From Anomaloglossus baeobatrachus (Eukaryota > Chordata > Amphibia > Anura > Aromobatidae), in the NCBI RefSeq assembly GCF_048569485.1, contig NC_134354.1:447291786-447355785 (forward strand): 64,000 bases of DNA, read 5' to 3'. Of this stretch, positions 36,208 through 45,691 are shown piece by piece. The notes under the pieces were generated by a model. It ran no database searches, had not been told where the DNA came from, and was given only the letters and a program-made list of their open reading frames with translations. How positions within the stretch are numbered: position 1 is the first letter of the stretch; the number at the start of each line of letters is the position of its first letter. The position numbers and the translations under genes were made by a program.

Positions 36208-37403
36208 TGTCGCGTGCGGAGGAGGGGACGCTGCGCTGCACTCACCACGCTCGGGTCCGGCGCTGCTGCTGCTTCACTTTGCTGCTCGGTGGTGGCTCGA
36301 GTGGTGGCCCGGATCCCGGGGACTTGAGCGGCGCTTCTCGCCCGTGAGTGAAAAGGGGAATGGTTGTGGGGATTTATTGTCCGTGACGCCACCCATGGTT
36401 GTGGTGAGGTTGTGACACCACCGCTGCTCTGGACGGGGATCCCGGGAGCGATGACAGGGAGCAGCTTGGATGTTGTTTTTCCCCTCCGTGGGTAGGGGGT
36501 TGGTTGTCCCGGGGCCCGGTGAGGGAAGGATGGCAGGTGGGTTACGGGACCTGGTGAGGTGCAGGCTCGCGGGGGCAGCGCGGTGCCGCACGGCACAGTG
36601 GTACTCACTCAGCCAATGATGAATACAAAGTCTCCGGTAAAACAAACGGCTGGATGGACGGGTCCCACAGACGGCTGCGGTGGTTCTTCTCCCGGTAGGT
36701 TGGCGATGACTGCCTTTCCCTGCACCTGTGTTGTGTTCTCGGTTCTGGTGGCTTCCCACCGGTAACCCGCTCCCCAGCTTGGATGGAGGCTGAGGGAGCC
36801 CCTTTTGCCCGCAGGCTCTGGCCCTGGGAACTGTAGCCTTGGCGGTGACTGTATTTCCCTTCACGGTTTGAGCTGTTGCCTTTAATCGGGTCTTGACTGC
36901 TGGGAAACCCTGGAGGTTCCCTTCGCTAACGGATTTGACCGGTTTTACGGCGACTACAAGCCTGGTCGGGGTCCGTAGGCCCTGCCGAATGGTGCTGGCT
37001 TCTCTTCGCTCCCCGATCCGGTACCGGCGGTCACCGCCCGTCCCCGGTCCTTACGGTTCACGTCAATCAGCCCCTCCTGCAGACTGTCACCACCGTCTGC
37101 CAACCTTGCTGTATGTGCCCGGGCCACGCACCCGGACACGGTCAGTCTCCTCCGCTACCACTTCACTCTTCAACTCCCTAACTGATCTGAACTCCCTCTC
37201 ACTACACTGACTTCCTTTTCCCACCTCCAGGACTGTGTACTCCTTGGTGGGTGGGGCCAACCACCTGGCTCCACCCCCTGGTGTGGACATCAGTCCCTGG
37301 AGGGAGGCAACAAGGATTTTTGTCTGACTTCGGTGTGCCTATCTGGCGTGTGGGGTGTGTTGTTGCAGTACCTGTGACGACCTGGCTTGTCCAGGGCGCC
37401 ACA
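36208..37403 (-). mobile_element. Solo LTR, minus strand, probably Ty3/Gypsy-type
   Basis: A 1,196-bp block with ends TGTCGCG...GCGCCACA and a perfect 4-bp target duplication TACC (36204-36207 and 37404-37407). Read on the minus strand it starts TGTGGCGCCCTGG and has GTGGCGTCACGGACAATAAA towards its 3' end, which is the expected place for the polyadenylation signal. No internal region is present. It lies 13 bp from the right TTAA of the neighbouring TTAA element, inside the same minisatellite unit. The intact target duplication suggests a fairly young insertion. Confidence 0.75.
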
Positions 37404-37530
37404 TACCTATTTAGTGAATTTGGCTTATCTTATTCCACTGCTCCCATCATTAAGAGGTATGCACCTATTTAGTGAATTTGGTACCTCTTATTCCGATTCT
37501 GCCATCAATAAAAGGGTGCACCTATTTTTT
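37404..37530. repeat. 58-bp minisatellite, terminal remnant
   Basis: About two diverged units (TACCTATTTAGTGAATTTGG, TTATTCCACTGCTCCCATCA) that continue the unit split by the LTR. The array then stops at a T-rich stretch. Confidence 0.9.
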
Positions 37531-37560
37531 TTCAGCTTCAAACTGCTAGAAACACTTATA

Positions 37561-37650
37561 CTTTGTGTGTGTGTACCGCGTGTGTGTGTTTACCGTGTGT
37601 ATGTGTACCGTGTGTATGTACCATGAGTGTAACGTGTGTGTGGACCGTGT
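37561..37650. repeat. TGTG/TACCG simple repeat
   Basis: Imperfect run of TGTGTGTGTACCG and TGTATGTGTACCG-like units, about 90 bp. Confidence 0.8.
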
Positions 37651-39174
37651 GTTCAGCTGTTGTACCAGTTTGCCATAGTTGGACAGGTATTACCTCTTTC
37701 ATGACTTGTTCTTTCTTTCTTCTTCATACTCTTTTCCACCCACATTTATTTCTCCCTGATAGACCCGATCAGAGCTTTCCCCTTTAAGAGGAAGAGTGCC
37801 ACATTATACATACTCTAGCTTTTGAAGAATAATTGGACCGGTCTTCTAGCCTGTATAATGAGTATTATAGGCTTGGCTCCTATATAATGAACACTACAGC
37901 TACTATGGAAAGCCATTGAGGATCGGGAGTGTCATGTCAATCAATCAGTGAGTGACAGATTCCCCCCCTGCCATTATGTTCCTCTTCACCAGGTGGGGTG
38001 GGGGTCCTCACTTTCTCATCAGGGACCTCTTTGATGACTTTAGTAGGGGGCGCTGTATGACTGTAACCATGCACATTTGATGTTGCTGATCCGGACTGAT
38101 CTGCTGCAGATATTTCCCTTTGTGTCATGTAGAAGACAATATGGAGAATTCTTGGAGCGGAGGTATGTTGTAGTTTAGCTTTGACAGTGTCTGATGAAAT
38201 AGCCTTTCTTCTAAGTTGTTGGCCTCCTTAAAGCACAATAATTAAGTATTCTCGCATTGTGAGGAGGGGGCACAGGCTATGTGGGATGCACCAGTAATTA
38301 ATTCAGCCTGAAAAGCTGACGGTGCGGTTAAGGAGGTGCTGGGAATAATGTGCTGTTATTTTAGGAGTCACTATTTCTAAGATTGTAAGATTGTACAGAG
38401 AATTACCATAGATAGTTGCTTGTAGCATTAACCCTTGAGTTGCATTGCATGGAAGTGAAAAGACATAGAGCTGCAGATATTGCAAACTCTTAAAATACTA
38501 TTTCTATCTATTGGCAGATTCTTGTCATTTTCCTTAAATATTTTGCTGAGCTGAAAACTACTTGTCTGTCTTGTCTTGATATGTAATTGCCAGGTTTCAC
38601 AAGCCAATACACTTCAATAGATAGAGGAACATGAATCTAAGTCTCTCCCGTAATAGAATTGTTTAAGGTATACCAAAAATCAATTGCAATTTTATTGGGG
38701 GTGGATTGGGGAGGGGGGAGGCTGTTAGAAAGACGGTCAGATATATATGTACTGTCATTAAACTGATCCCATCACTAGTGACACAGTTTATATATAATAA
38801 TATAGTATGCACCTGTCAAAAGTGATAGTTTAATACAAATTGAGACGTTTTTTTTAATGACATTAATGGTGACTCTGATCCGTTCTTTTTGGTTATTGTT
38901 TTAGAAAGTTTTGTTCCTAGTATGAATTAAATGGGTTTTCAATAAAATTGGCTATATTAGCACAACAAAGAGAGTGCAGCGTCTTCATTGTCTAAATAGG
39001 TACACTTCTGTACACATGAGCATGGCTGTGCCCAGTGCCATAGCTCAGTTCCATTAATTTGAGGGACATGTACCTTTATCTGTACGCATGTAAACAATAC
39101 AGTTGTTTGAGGTTAGACTGATAAGAGTACACATTGATGGCTTTTTCTAATAACCATTGTAGTCTTGCAGTACT
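37651..39174. other. Unassigned sequence without recognised repeats
   Basis: About 1.5 kb of mixed composition with no terminal repeats or element ends seen. It contains one protein-like minus-strand frame (see 37937-38128). Nothing else can be supported. Confidence 0.5.
37937..38128 (-). CDS. Weak candidate exon, unknown product
   Basis: A 63-codon minus-strand frame with balanced, hydrophilic composition (MTQREISAADQSGSATSNVH at its start, a VIKEVPDEKVRTPTPPGEEE stretch later). It looks more protein-like than the surrounding chance frames, and the region is not an obvious repeat. There is no splice context I would rely on, no recognised domain and no neighbour exon. It may well be chance. 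Confidence 0.12.
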   Translation of the reverse strand: MTQREISAADQSGSATSNVHGYSHTAPPTKVIKEVPDEKVRTPTPPGEEEHNGRGGICHSLID

Positions 39175-39177
39175 TTA

Positions 39178-39994
39178 AGGCCCCGTCACACTAAGCAACA
39201 TCGCTAGCAACATCGCTGCTAACGAACAACTTTTGTGACGTTGCTAGCGATGTTGCTGTGTGTGACATCCAGCAACAACCTGGCCCCTGCTGTGAGGTCG
39301 TTGGTTGTTGCTGAATGTCCTGGGCCATTTTTTAGTTGTTGCTGTCCTGCTGTGAAGCACAGATCGCTGTGTGTGACAGCGAGACAGCAACAACTAAATG
39401 TGCAGGCAGCAGGAGCCGGCTTCTGCGGAGGCTGGTAACCAATGTAAACATCGGGTAACCAAGAAGCCCTGTCCTTGGTTACCCGATATTTACCTTTGTT
39501 ACCAGCCTCCGCCGCTCTCACTGTCAGTGCCTGAGAGCCGGCTCCTGCTCTGTGCACATGTAGCTGCAGGACACATCGGGTTAATTAACCCGATGTGTGC
39601 TGTAGCTAGGAGAGCAGGGAGCCAGCACTAAGCATTGTGCGCTGCTCCCTGCTCTGTGCACATTTAGCTGCAGCACACATCGGGTAATTAACCCGATGTG
39701 TGCTGTAACTAGGAGAGCAGGGAGCCAGCGCTCAGTGTGCACTGCTCCCTGCTCTCTGCACGTGTAGCTGCGTGCGCTGGTAACCAAGGTAAATATCGGG
39801 GTCTGGTCACTGGTTGCTGGTGAGCTCACCAGCAACTCGTGTAGCGACGCTCCAGTGATCCCTGCCAGGTCAGGTTGCTGGTGGGATCGCTGGAGCGTCG
39901 CAGTGTGACATCTCACCAGCAACCTCCTAGCAACTTACCAGCGATCCCTATCGTTGTTGGGATCGCTGGTAAGTTGCTTAGTGTGACTGGACCT
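39178..39994. mobile_element. Harbinger-like non-autonomous TIR element
   Basis: An 817-bp element with matching ends: AGGCCCCGTCACACTAAGCAAC at the left, and AGGTCCAGTCACACTAAGCAAC as the inverted right end. It is flanked by TTA on both sides (39175-39177 and 39995-39997). A 3-bp TWA target is typical of PIF/Harbinger. Large parts fold back on themselves (GCAACATCGCTAGCAACATC repeated near the ends). No transposase is present. Confidence 0.75.
39530..39775. repeat. Internal tandem/inverted repeat of the 39.2-kb element
   Basis: A CTGCTCTGTGCACAT...TAGCTGCAG...ACACATCGGGTTAATTAACC block is repeated about 120 bp further on in slightly altered form. Each copy carries a local palindrome around TTAATTAA (CACATCGGGTTAATTAACCCGATGTG in the first). 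A third partial copy starts near 39747. Confidence 0.75.
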
Positions 39995-39997
39995 TTA

Positions 39998-40514
39998 CCC
40001 CGGAAAAATCCTACTCTTCACAACCTATGACGTACTTATATGTTATGGTTGGGAAGAGGTTCCCAACCTATGATGTATGGGTACGTCATGGCGATCGTGC
40101 AGGGCACAGGGGCTGTTCCTATGCGATTGCCACCAGGAGATCAGTTTACGTGACAGCCAAGACCCGGCTCTCACAGCTAGGAGTGGTGCCTGCACCGCCC
40201 AGCTGTTTAACCCCCTTAATGCCACAATCTATATAGATTGTGGCATTTAGGAGGCTGGAAGAGGGAGGGAGCTTCATCTCCTGTCTGATCAGTGCCCCCT
40301 CTGTCCCTGCTGAATTTTTTTAAAAAACCTGGATCCGGTCCGAAATCTGATACCCATATATGTCTGTGTGAACCATAATCCGGAGATTAAAAATGTGGGT
40401 AGAAGGGATATGTGAGTATGAGCGCGCGCGGTGTACTCGCTGAACCTCTGTCATGGTGGTAAGCTACTTCCAGGTCACGCTATCCCTTCTGGAGCTGACA
40501 ACCATCAGAATATA
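39998..40514. other. Unassigned sequence with strong palindromes
   Basis: Repeat-like DNA (GTTGGGAAGAGGTTCCCAAC, TTTAACCCCCTTAATGCC) without definable ends. The only clear structure is the perfect palindrome at 40218-40247. Confidence 0.4.
40218..40247. repeat. 30-bp perfect palindrome
   Basis: A 15-bp arm starting AATGCCACAATCTAT followed directly by its exact reverse complement, with no loop. It lies just after CCCCCTT. It probably belongs to a foldback or TTAA-type element whose ends I cannot place. Confidence 0.9.
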
Positions 40515-41290
40515 GAATATTCACTGCTTTCCCCGCCCACCAACGCATTTAATTGGTTGCAGTTAGACGTGCCCCCACCCTGATTGACAGTGTGTCAGCT
40601 GACTGCAACCAATCACAGGTGCCAGGACAGCCGGTGGGTTGAGAAAGCAGTGCAGCTGTCTGTGGGTATGGTTCCACTTGCATTTTGCACGGACGAGTAC
40701 AATCTGATAAATACATGCAGCTCCTGTCAGGAGAGTTTGTGCACCCGTGCTGGGTGATGCGATGCGAGACTCGTTCAAGGCCCTCGCAAGTGTAACTCCA
40801 GCCTAAGAGGAACTGCTTCTTTTTTTTAACTTATTTAATTAAATAATTCTAACAAACGACATGCAGTCCCCCCCCCCAATTGTGATACCCAGCTAAGATA
40901 AAGCTCACAGCTAGGGCTGGTATAAAAATAGCAGCCTCCAGCCGCCTGGAATTGTCGCATCCATTTAATGTGACAAGCCCGGTGCTTTACCGGCTCTTCC
41001 CGAATGCACTGATGTGGTGGCAATCGGGGTAATAAGGGGTTAATAACAGCGCACAGCTACTACTAAACCCTAGATTAATGATGGCAGGTGTCTGATACCC
41101 CGCATGATTAATCTGTAAATGAAAGTAAATAAACACAAACACCAAAAAAATCCTTTATTTAGAATAAAATACAAAAACACCCTCTTTCATCACTTTATTA
41201 ACCATCAACACCCTGCAGGTCCGAAGTAATCCACATGAGGTCCCACGACAATTCAGCTTTGCTACATCTGAATATCACAGCAAGCGGCCA
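40515..41290 (+). repeat. Dispersed repeat family X, copy 1
   Basis: Shares an ordered set of blocks with 56315-56960: CACTGCTTNCCC, a TTGGTTGCA...ACTGCAACCAAT inverted pair, GGTCCCCCCC, GATACCCAGCTA/GATACCAGCCAA, AGCCGCC(T/C)GGAATTG, GCATCCATT, AATCCTTTATTT, CACTTTATTA and AATCCACATGAGGTCCCAC. A more diverged third copy lies at 60560-61190. All three have the same orientation. No coding function is seen. Copy 1 carries a small foldback insertion at 40664-40804. Confidence 0.8.
40664..40804. mobile_element. Small foldback element in repeat X
   Basis: A 141-bp insert relative to the 56.3-kb copy. Ends GGGTATGGTTCCACTTGC and (inverted) AGGCTGGAGTTACACTTGC are imperfect inverted repeats. No target duplication could be fixed. 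Confidence 0.55.
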
Positions 41291-42437
41291 TAAAGCAGCA
41301 TGGCTGCCCGCTGTGAGTGCAGAATGAATGAGCCACGATGAGCGGTGACTGATACAGGAAGAGGCGTCACAGAGACTGGTGGCGCGTCTGACTGTAACCA
41401 AACACAGAGGCCTGGTGGATAGGGAAAGTCATGCATATCAAATGAGTGGCACAGGGAGGCAACAGGAGCAACGTACAGTACGTGGGAGCAGCGTACAGCC
41501 GGGCCTGAGCCTGGGTAAATATGAAGTGCTTGCTTCATCTTATTTTCTTTATTTTTCCTTTTATTTTTTTTATTTTCTCAAGTGCCGAATCCGAATCAAA
41601 CACCCGGATCCGGCACCCAGGCAATGTTGAAACCACACAGATCCGGACTTTTTCAGTCCGGGTCCGCCCAGCCCTAGTATTGACCGTTAGGACAGCCAGC
41701 CACGGCAAGTCTGTTAGACCATGCCAGGAGCTGACAGGTATAATGCACTGCAATACATTATACCAGCAATCAGAGTAATAAAAGTTAATGTCCCATAAAG
41801 AGACAAAGTAAAAAAAAAAAAAATGATGGAAAAAATATAAAAACAAAAATCAGAAAATAAATAACAAATATAATATTATACCAATAAATACCTATATTTA
41901 TGTAAAAAGTTACTTTACAAAAAAAGTACACAAATTTGGTAACGCCGCCTCTGGAACAACCAGATCTATAAAACTGTCACACTAGTTATTCTCTTCAGTG
42001 AACACCGTAAAAAATAAATAAAAATTTCAGCATAAACTATGTCTTTTCATCGTAAGGCTGCTAAAAAAAAATGGAATAAAACAGACCCAAAAAGTCATAT
42101 CTAAAGAAATAGTATTGCTGAACACGTCATCTTCACCCACAAAAAAACAAGCTCCGTCAATGACAAAATAAAAAAGCTATAGCTCTCAGAATACAGCAAT
42201 GCAAAAATGATTATTTTTTTTATATAATATTTTTATGGTGTAAAAGCCACTAAACATTAAAAAAAATAAATAGAAATGTGGCATCACTATTATAGTACTG
42301 ACCTGAAGAAGAAAGATGTGATTTTCTTTTTTTTTGTTAAGCCATTCAACAATTCCTGAATTGCTGTTTCATCTTCATTCTGCTTCACAAAAAGTGGAAC
42401 AGAAAGCAATCAAAAAATAGTATGTGGCCAAAAATTA
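41291..42437. other. AT-rich repeat-like sequence, no gene
   Basis: Begins with a foldback-like stretch around CACCCGGATCCGGCACCC (41600). Long A-rich DNA follows, with an AAAAAGCTATAGCTCTCAGA...GTGGCATCAC unit at 42170-42290. The same kind of unit recurs at 42955-43004 and continues at 48575-48690, where the DIRS element split it. I recall this as a common frog repeat, but its ends are not definable here. Confidence 0.5.
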
Positions 42438-42895
42438 GGCCGGCGTCACACTTGCGATTGAAAAATCAGTCCAATGCTCATGCCGGAGAGTAGGACGATT
42501 TTTTTCTCACTTTTCATCCGTGTGCTGTCAGTGTGCAATCCGTTTTTATCCTCAGCAGCTGTTACTCATTTACAGTCATGTATAGGAGCATTTACAGTGT
42601 TCTCTGCTACATGATAGAATTGTATTTAAAAAAAAAAACAGATATCACTAGGATGGTCTGTGTGCCGTCCGTGTGACATCCGTTTTTTTCTCGTAACTAT
42701 AGACTTGCATTGGAGAGTCTTGCACGAGAAAGCATGCTGCGATTTATTTATTTATTATTTTTTTCCTCAGTCCGATTTGAGCTGAGGAAAAAATGGCAGA
42801 TTGGAGCTGCCTCATTGATTAACATGGGTCCGAGTGCAATGCGAGATTTTCTTGCATTGCACTCGTGCGAGTCAATCACAGGTGTGATGCCGGCC
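42438..42895. mobile_element. Foldback MITE with GGCCGG(C)(A/G)TCACAC ends
   Basis: A 458-bp element with ends GGCCGGCGTCACACTTGCGA and (inverted) GGCCGGCATCACACCTGTGA, flanked by TTA on both sides (42435-42437 and 42896-42898). Internal GTGTGCTGTCAGTGTGCAATCC and TGTGCCGTCCGTGTGACATCC motifs recur. TWA target and ends suggest a Harbinger-type non-autonomous element. Confidence 0.75.
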
Positions 42896-43004
42896 TTATA
42901 CAAATAAAAGCTCCAACCCATCCCGTAAAAAACAAGTTCTCACATGACTGTTGTCAGAAAAAAAACTATAGCCTTCGAAACTAAGTAATGCAACAAAACT
43001 TTAT

Positions 43005-43147
43005 TTCTTTGTCGCTCCATTGGGAGACCCAGACAATTGGGTGTATAGCTATGCCTCCGGAGGCCACACAAAGTATTACACTAAAAGTGTAAAGCCCCTC
43101 CCCTTCTGCCTATACACCCCCCGTGCCTCACGGGCTCCTCAGTTTTT
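43005..43147 (+). repeat. DIRS left inverted terminal repeat
   Basis: Matches the reverse complement of 48398-48574 nearly base for base from GGGAGACCCAGACAATTGGG through CCTCCGGAGGCCACACAAAG to CACGGGCTCCTCAGTTTT. Only the outermost bases and a C-run length differ noticeably. The outer end TTCTTTGTCGCTCC reappears inverted in the internal complementary region. Confidence 0.9.
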
Positions 43148-44209
43148 ATGCTTTGTGCGAAGGAGGCAGACATCCACGCATAGCTCCACAGCTTGGTCAG
43201 CAGCAGCTGCTGACTAGGTCGGATGGAAGAAAAGAGGGCCCATAACAGGGCCCCCAGCATGCTCCCTTCTCACCCCACTTTGTCGGCGGTGTTGTTAAGG
43301 TTGAGGTACCCATTGCGGGTACACAGGCAGGAGCCACATGCTGTTTTCCTTCCCCATCCCTTAATGGGCCCTGGGTGAAGTGGGATCCAGATCGGTCTCC
43401 AGGCACTGGGACCGTGCTCCCTCCGCAGCCCCTGGGAATCTGCTGGATAGGAGCTGGGTATCGTCAGGGACAAGGCCCTGCTACTATGAGGTACTCTGTG
43501 TCCCCGTGGGGATCGCGCATGGAGCGCTTGTGCCATACACATTACAGCACTGCTGGGTGTGTTAGTGCGCCGGGGACTACCGCGCATGGAGCGCTTGTGC
43601 CATACACATTGCAGCACTGCTGGGTGTGTTAGTGCGCCGGGGACTACCGCGCATGGAGCGCTTGTGCCATACACACTGCAGCACTGCTGGGTGTGTTAGT
43701 GCGCCGGGGACTACCGCGCGGCCGCGCTTATTGCCGGCCGCGCTTATAACTTTAGTCCCCGGCTTCTGCGGCCTAGTGTCGTATATTCCCGCCCACAGGC
43801 CTGCCAGTCAGGGGAAGGGCGGGACGCTGCACAGATCGTCAGCGCTGAGGGCTGGAGCATACATTAGTATCCTCCTCCCTCCTCACTCAGTACACTGGGG
43901 CACTAGATTCCCGCACTTTTCTTGGGCACGCCCACGGTCCCCTCCTCCCCACAGAACGCCGGCAGCCATTCCTGTCAGCGATTCAGACGCTGGAGAGGAG
44001 AGACAACACAGGGAGACCCAGGCAGGGAATCTGGTGATCACACAACCGCTCTGAGCGGTCGGTAAGCAGCACCTGTGGTGCTGGCCCCACTGAGTGCCGA
44101 AGTGTATATATATATATATAGGCTTATAGGCTATACATTTGCACTGTACGGTCGCTCTGTTCATTTTTGGCTATATACCCTCCTGGTTGTTCTCAGAGGA
44201 GACAACAGC

Positions 44210-45691
44210 ATGTCATCCGCAAAAAGCAAGGGTGCCAAAGCACAGGCGTACTTTGCAACCTGTACCTCTTGTACAGCTGTACTACCGGCAGGTTCCACTG
44301 ACCCTCATTGTGTGCAATGCTCGGCCCCTGTGGCACTTACTCAGCCGGAGCCTCTGCGACTGGTGGCCCAGGTGGAACCACCTGCTACCACTGTCCAGGT
44401 GACAGGGACGGAGTTTGCAGCCTTTGCTGACAAACTGTCTGAGAGTATGGATAAATGGTCTGCTAAAATACTGGAAGCATTGCAGTCCAGACCGGTGATT
44501 CAGGCCCCGGGCACTGTCCAATCTTTGACCCCTGGTCCCCCTCAATTGGAACAGCAAAGTGCCCCTGGGGTAACCCATAGGTCCCAGGGTGAGGTCTCTG
44601 ACACGGACCGCAGTCCCAGGCCACCCAAGCGGGGTCGCTGGGAAATTCCCTCCACTTCATCACACTGTTCAGGGTCCCAGCAGGGGGACTCTCTGGAGGA
44701 TGAAGCGGAGGTATCAGATCAGGATTCTGATCCTGAAGCCGCTCTCAACCTAGATACACCTGAAGGTGACGCAGTAGTGAATGACCTTATAGCGACCATC
44801 AATCAGGTGTTGGATATTTCTCCCCCAGCTCCTCCAATTGAGGAGTCTGCTTCTCAGGAGAAATTCCGTTTCAGGTTTCCCAAGCGTACATTAAATATGT
44901 TTCTGGATCACTCTGACTTCAGAGAGGCAATCCAGAAAAACCGAGACTGTCCAGACAAGCGTTTTTCCAAGCGCCTTAAGGACACACGTTATCCCTTCCC
45001 CCCCGAGGTTGTCAAGGGCTGGACTCAGTGTCCTAAGGTGGATCCTCCAATCTCCAGACTGGCGGCTAGATCCATAGTTGCAGTGGAAGATGGGGCTTCA
45101 CTCAAAGATGCCACTGAAAGACAGATGGAACTATGGTTGAAATCCATCTATGAAGCTATCGGCGCGTCTTTTGCTCCAGCATTCGCAGCCGTATGGGCAC
45201 TCCAAGCTATCTCAGCTTGTCAGGCGCAGATTAATGCAGTAACACGTACATCTGCCCCGCAAGTGGTGTCCTTCACCACTCAGGCGTCGGCGTTTGCGTC
45301 CTACGCCATTAATGCTATCCTGGACTCGGCGAGCCGTACGGCGGTGGCATCCGCCAATTCGGTGGTACTCCGCAGGGCCATGTGGCTACGTGAATGGAAG
45401 GCAGACTCTGCTTCCAAAAAGTTCTTAACCGGTTTGCCATTGTCTGGCGACCGCTTGTTTGGTGAGCGATTGGATGAAATCATTAAACAATCCAAGGGAA
45501 AGGATTCATCCTTACCCCAGTCCAAACCAAACAGACCTCAACCACGGAAGGTACAATCGAGGTTTCGGTCCTTTCGGACCGCGGGCAGGTCTCATTCCGG
45601 ATGGAATCGCTCCGCTCCGTCATCGCCTCAATGTCCCAAGGAGATTTCCTGGCATCAATCGACATCAAAGATGCTTATCTCCACGTACTGA
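44210..45691 (+). CDS. DIRS ORF1, gag-like protein
   Basis: A 493-residue frame from the ATG at 44210 (an upstream ATG at 44075 is in frame but lies in the leader). The N-terminus has a short cysteine-containing segment (CTSC...CVQC), followed by acidic, Ser/Pro-rich sequence. A conserved-looking middle part includes KRLKDTRYPFPPEVVKGW, and the C-terminus is basic. Length and position fit the first ORF of vertebrate DIRS elements, thought to act as a nucleocapsid-like protein. It overlaps the next ORF in another frame, as is normal for the family. Confidence 0.75.
   Translation: MSSAKSKGAKAQAYFATCTSCTAVLPAGSTDPHCVQCSAPVALTQPEPLRLVAQVEPPATTVQVTGTEFAAFADKLSESMDKWSAKILEALQSRPVIQAPGTVQSLTPGPPQLEQQSAPGVTHRSQGEVSDTDRSPRPPKRGRWEIPSTSSHCSGSQQGDSLEDEAEVSDQDSDPEAALNLDTPEGDAVVNDLIATINQVLDISPPAPPIEESASQEKFRFRFPKRTLNMFLDHSDFREAIQKNRDCPDKRFSKRLKDTRYPFPPEVVKGWTQCPKVDPPISRLAARSIVAVEDGASLKDATERQMELWLKSIYEAIGASFAPAFAAVWALQAISACQAQINAVTRTSAPQVVSFTTQASAFASYAINAILDSASRTAVASANSVVLRRAMWLREWKADSASKKFLTGLPLSGDRLFGERLDEIIKQSKGKDSSLPQSKPNRPQPRKVQSRFRSFRTAGRSHSGWNRSAPSSPQCPKEISWHQSTSKMLISTY

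Noticed and set aside
36192-36864. Long minus-strand frames with proline-rich products
   Set aside because: They lie entirely inside a solo LTR with an intact target duplication; GC-rich LTR DNA gives chance frames.
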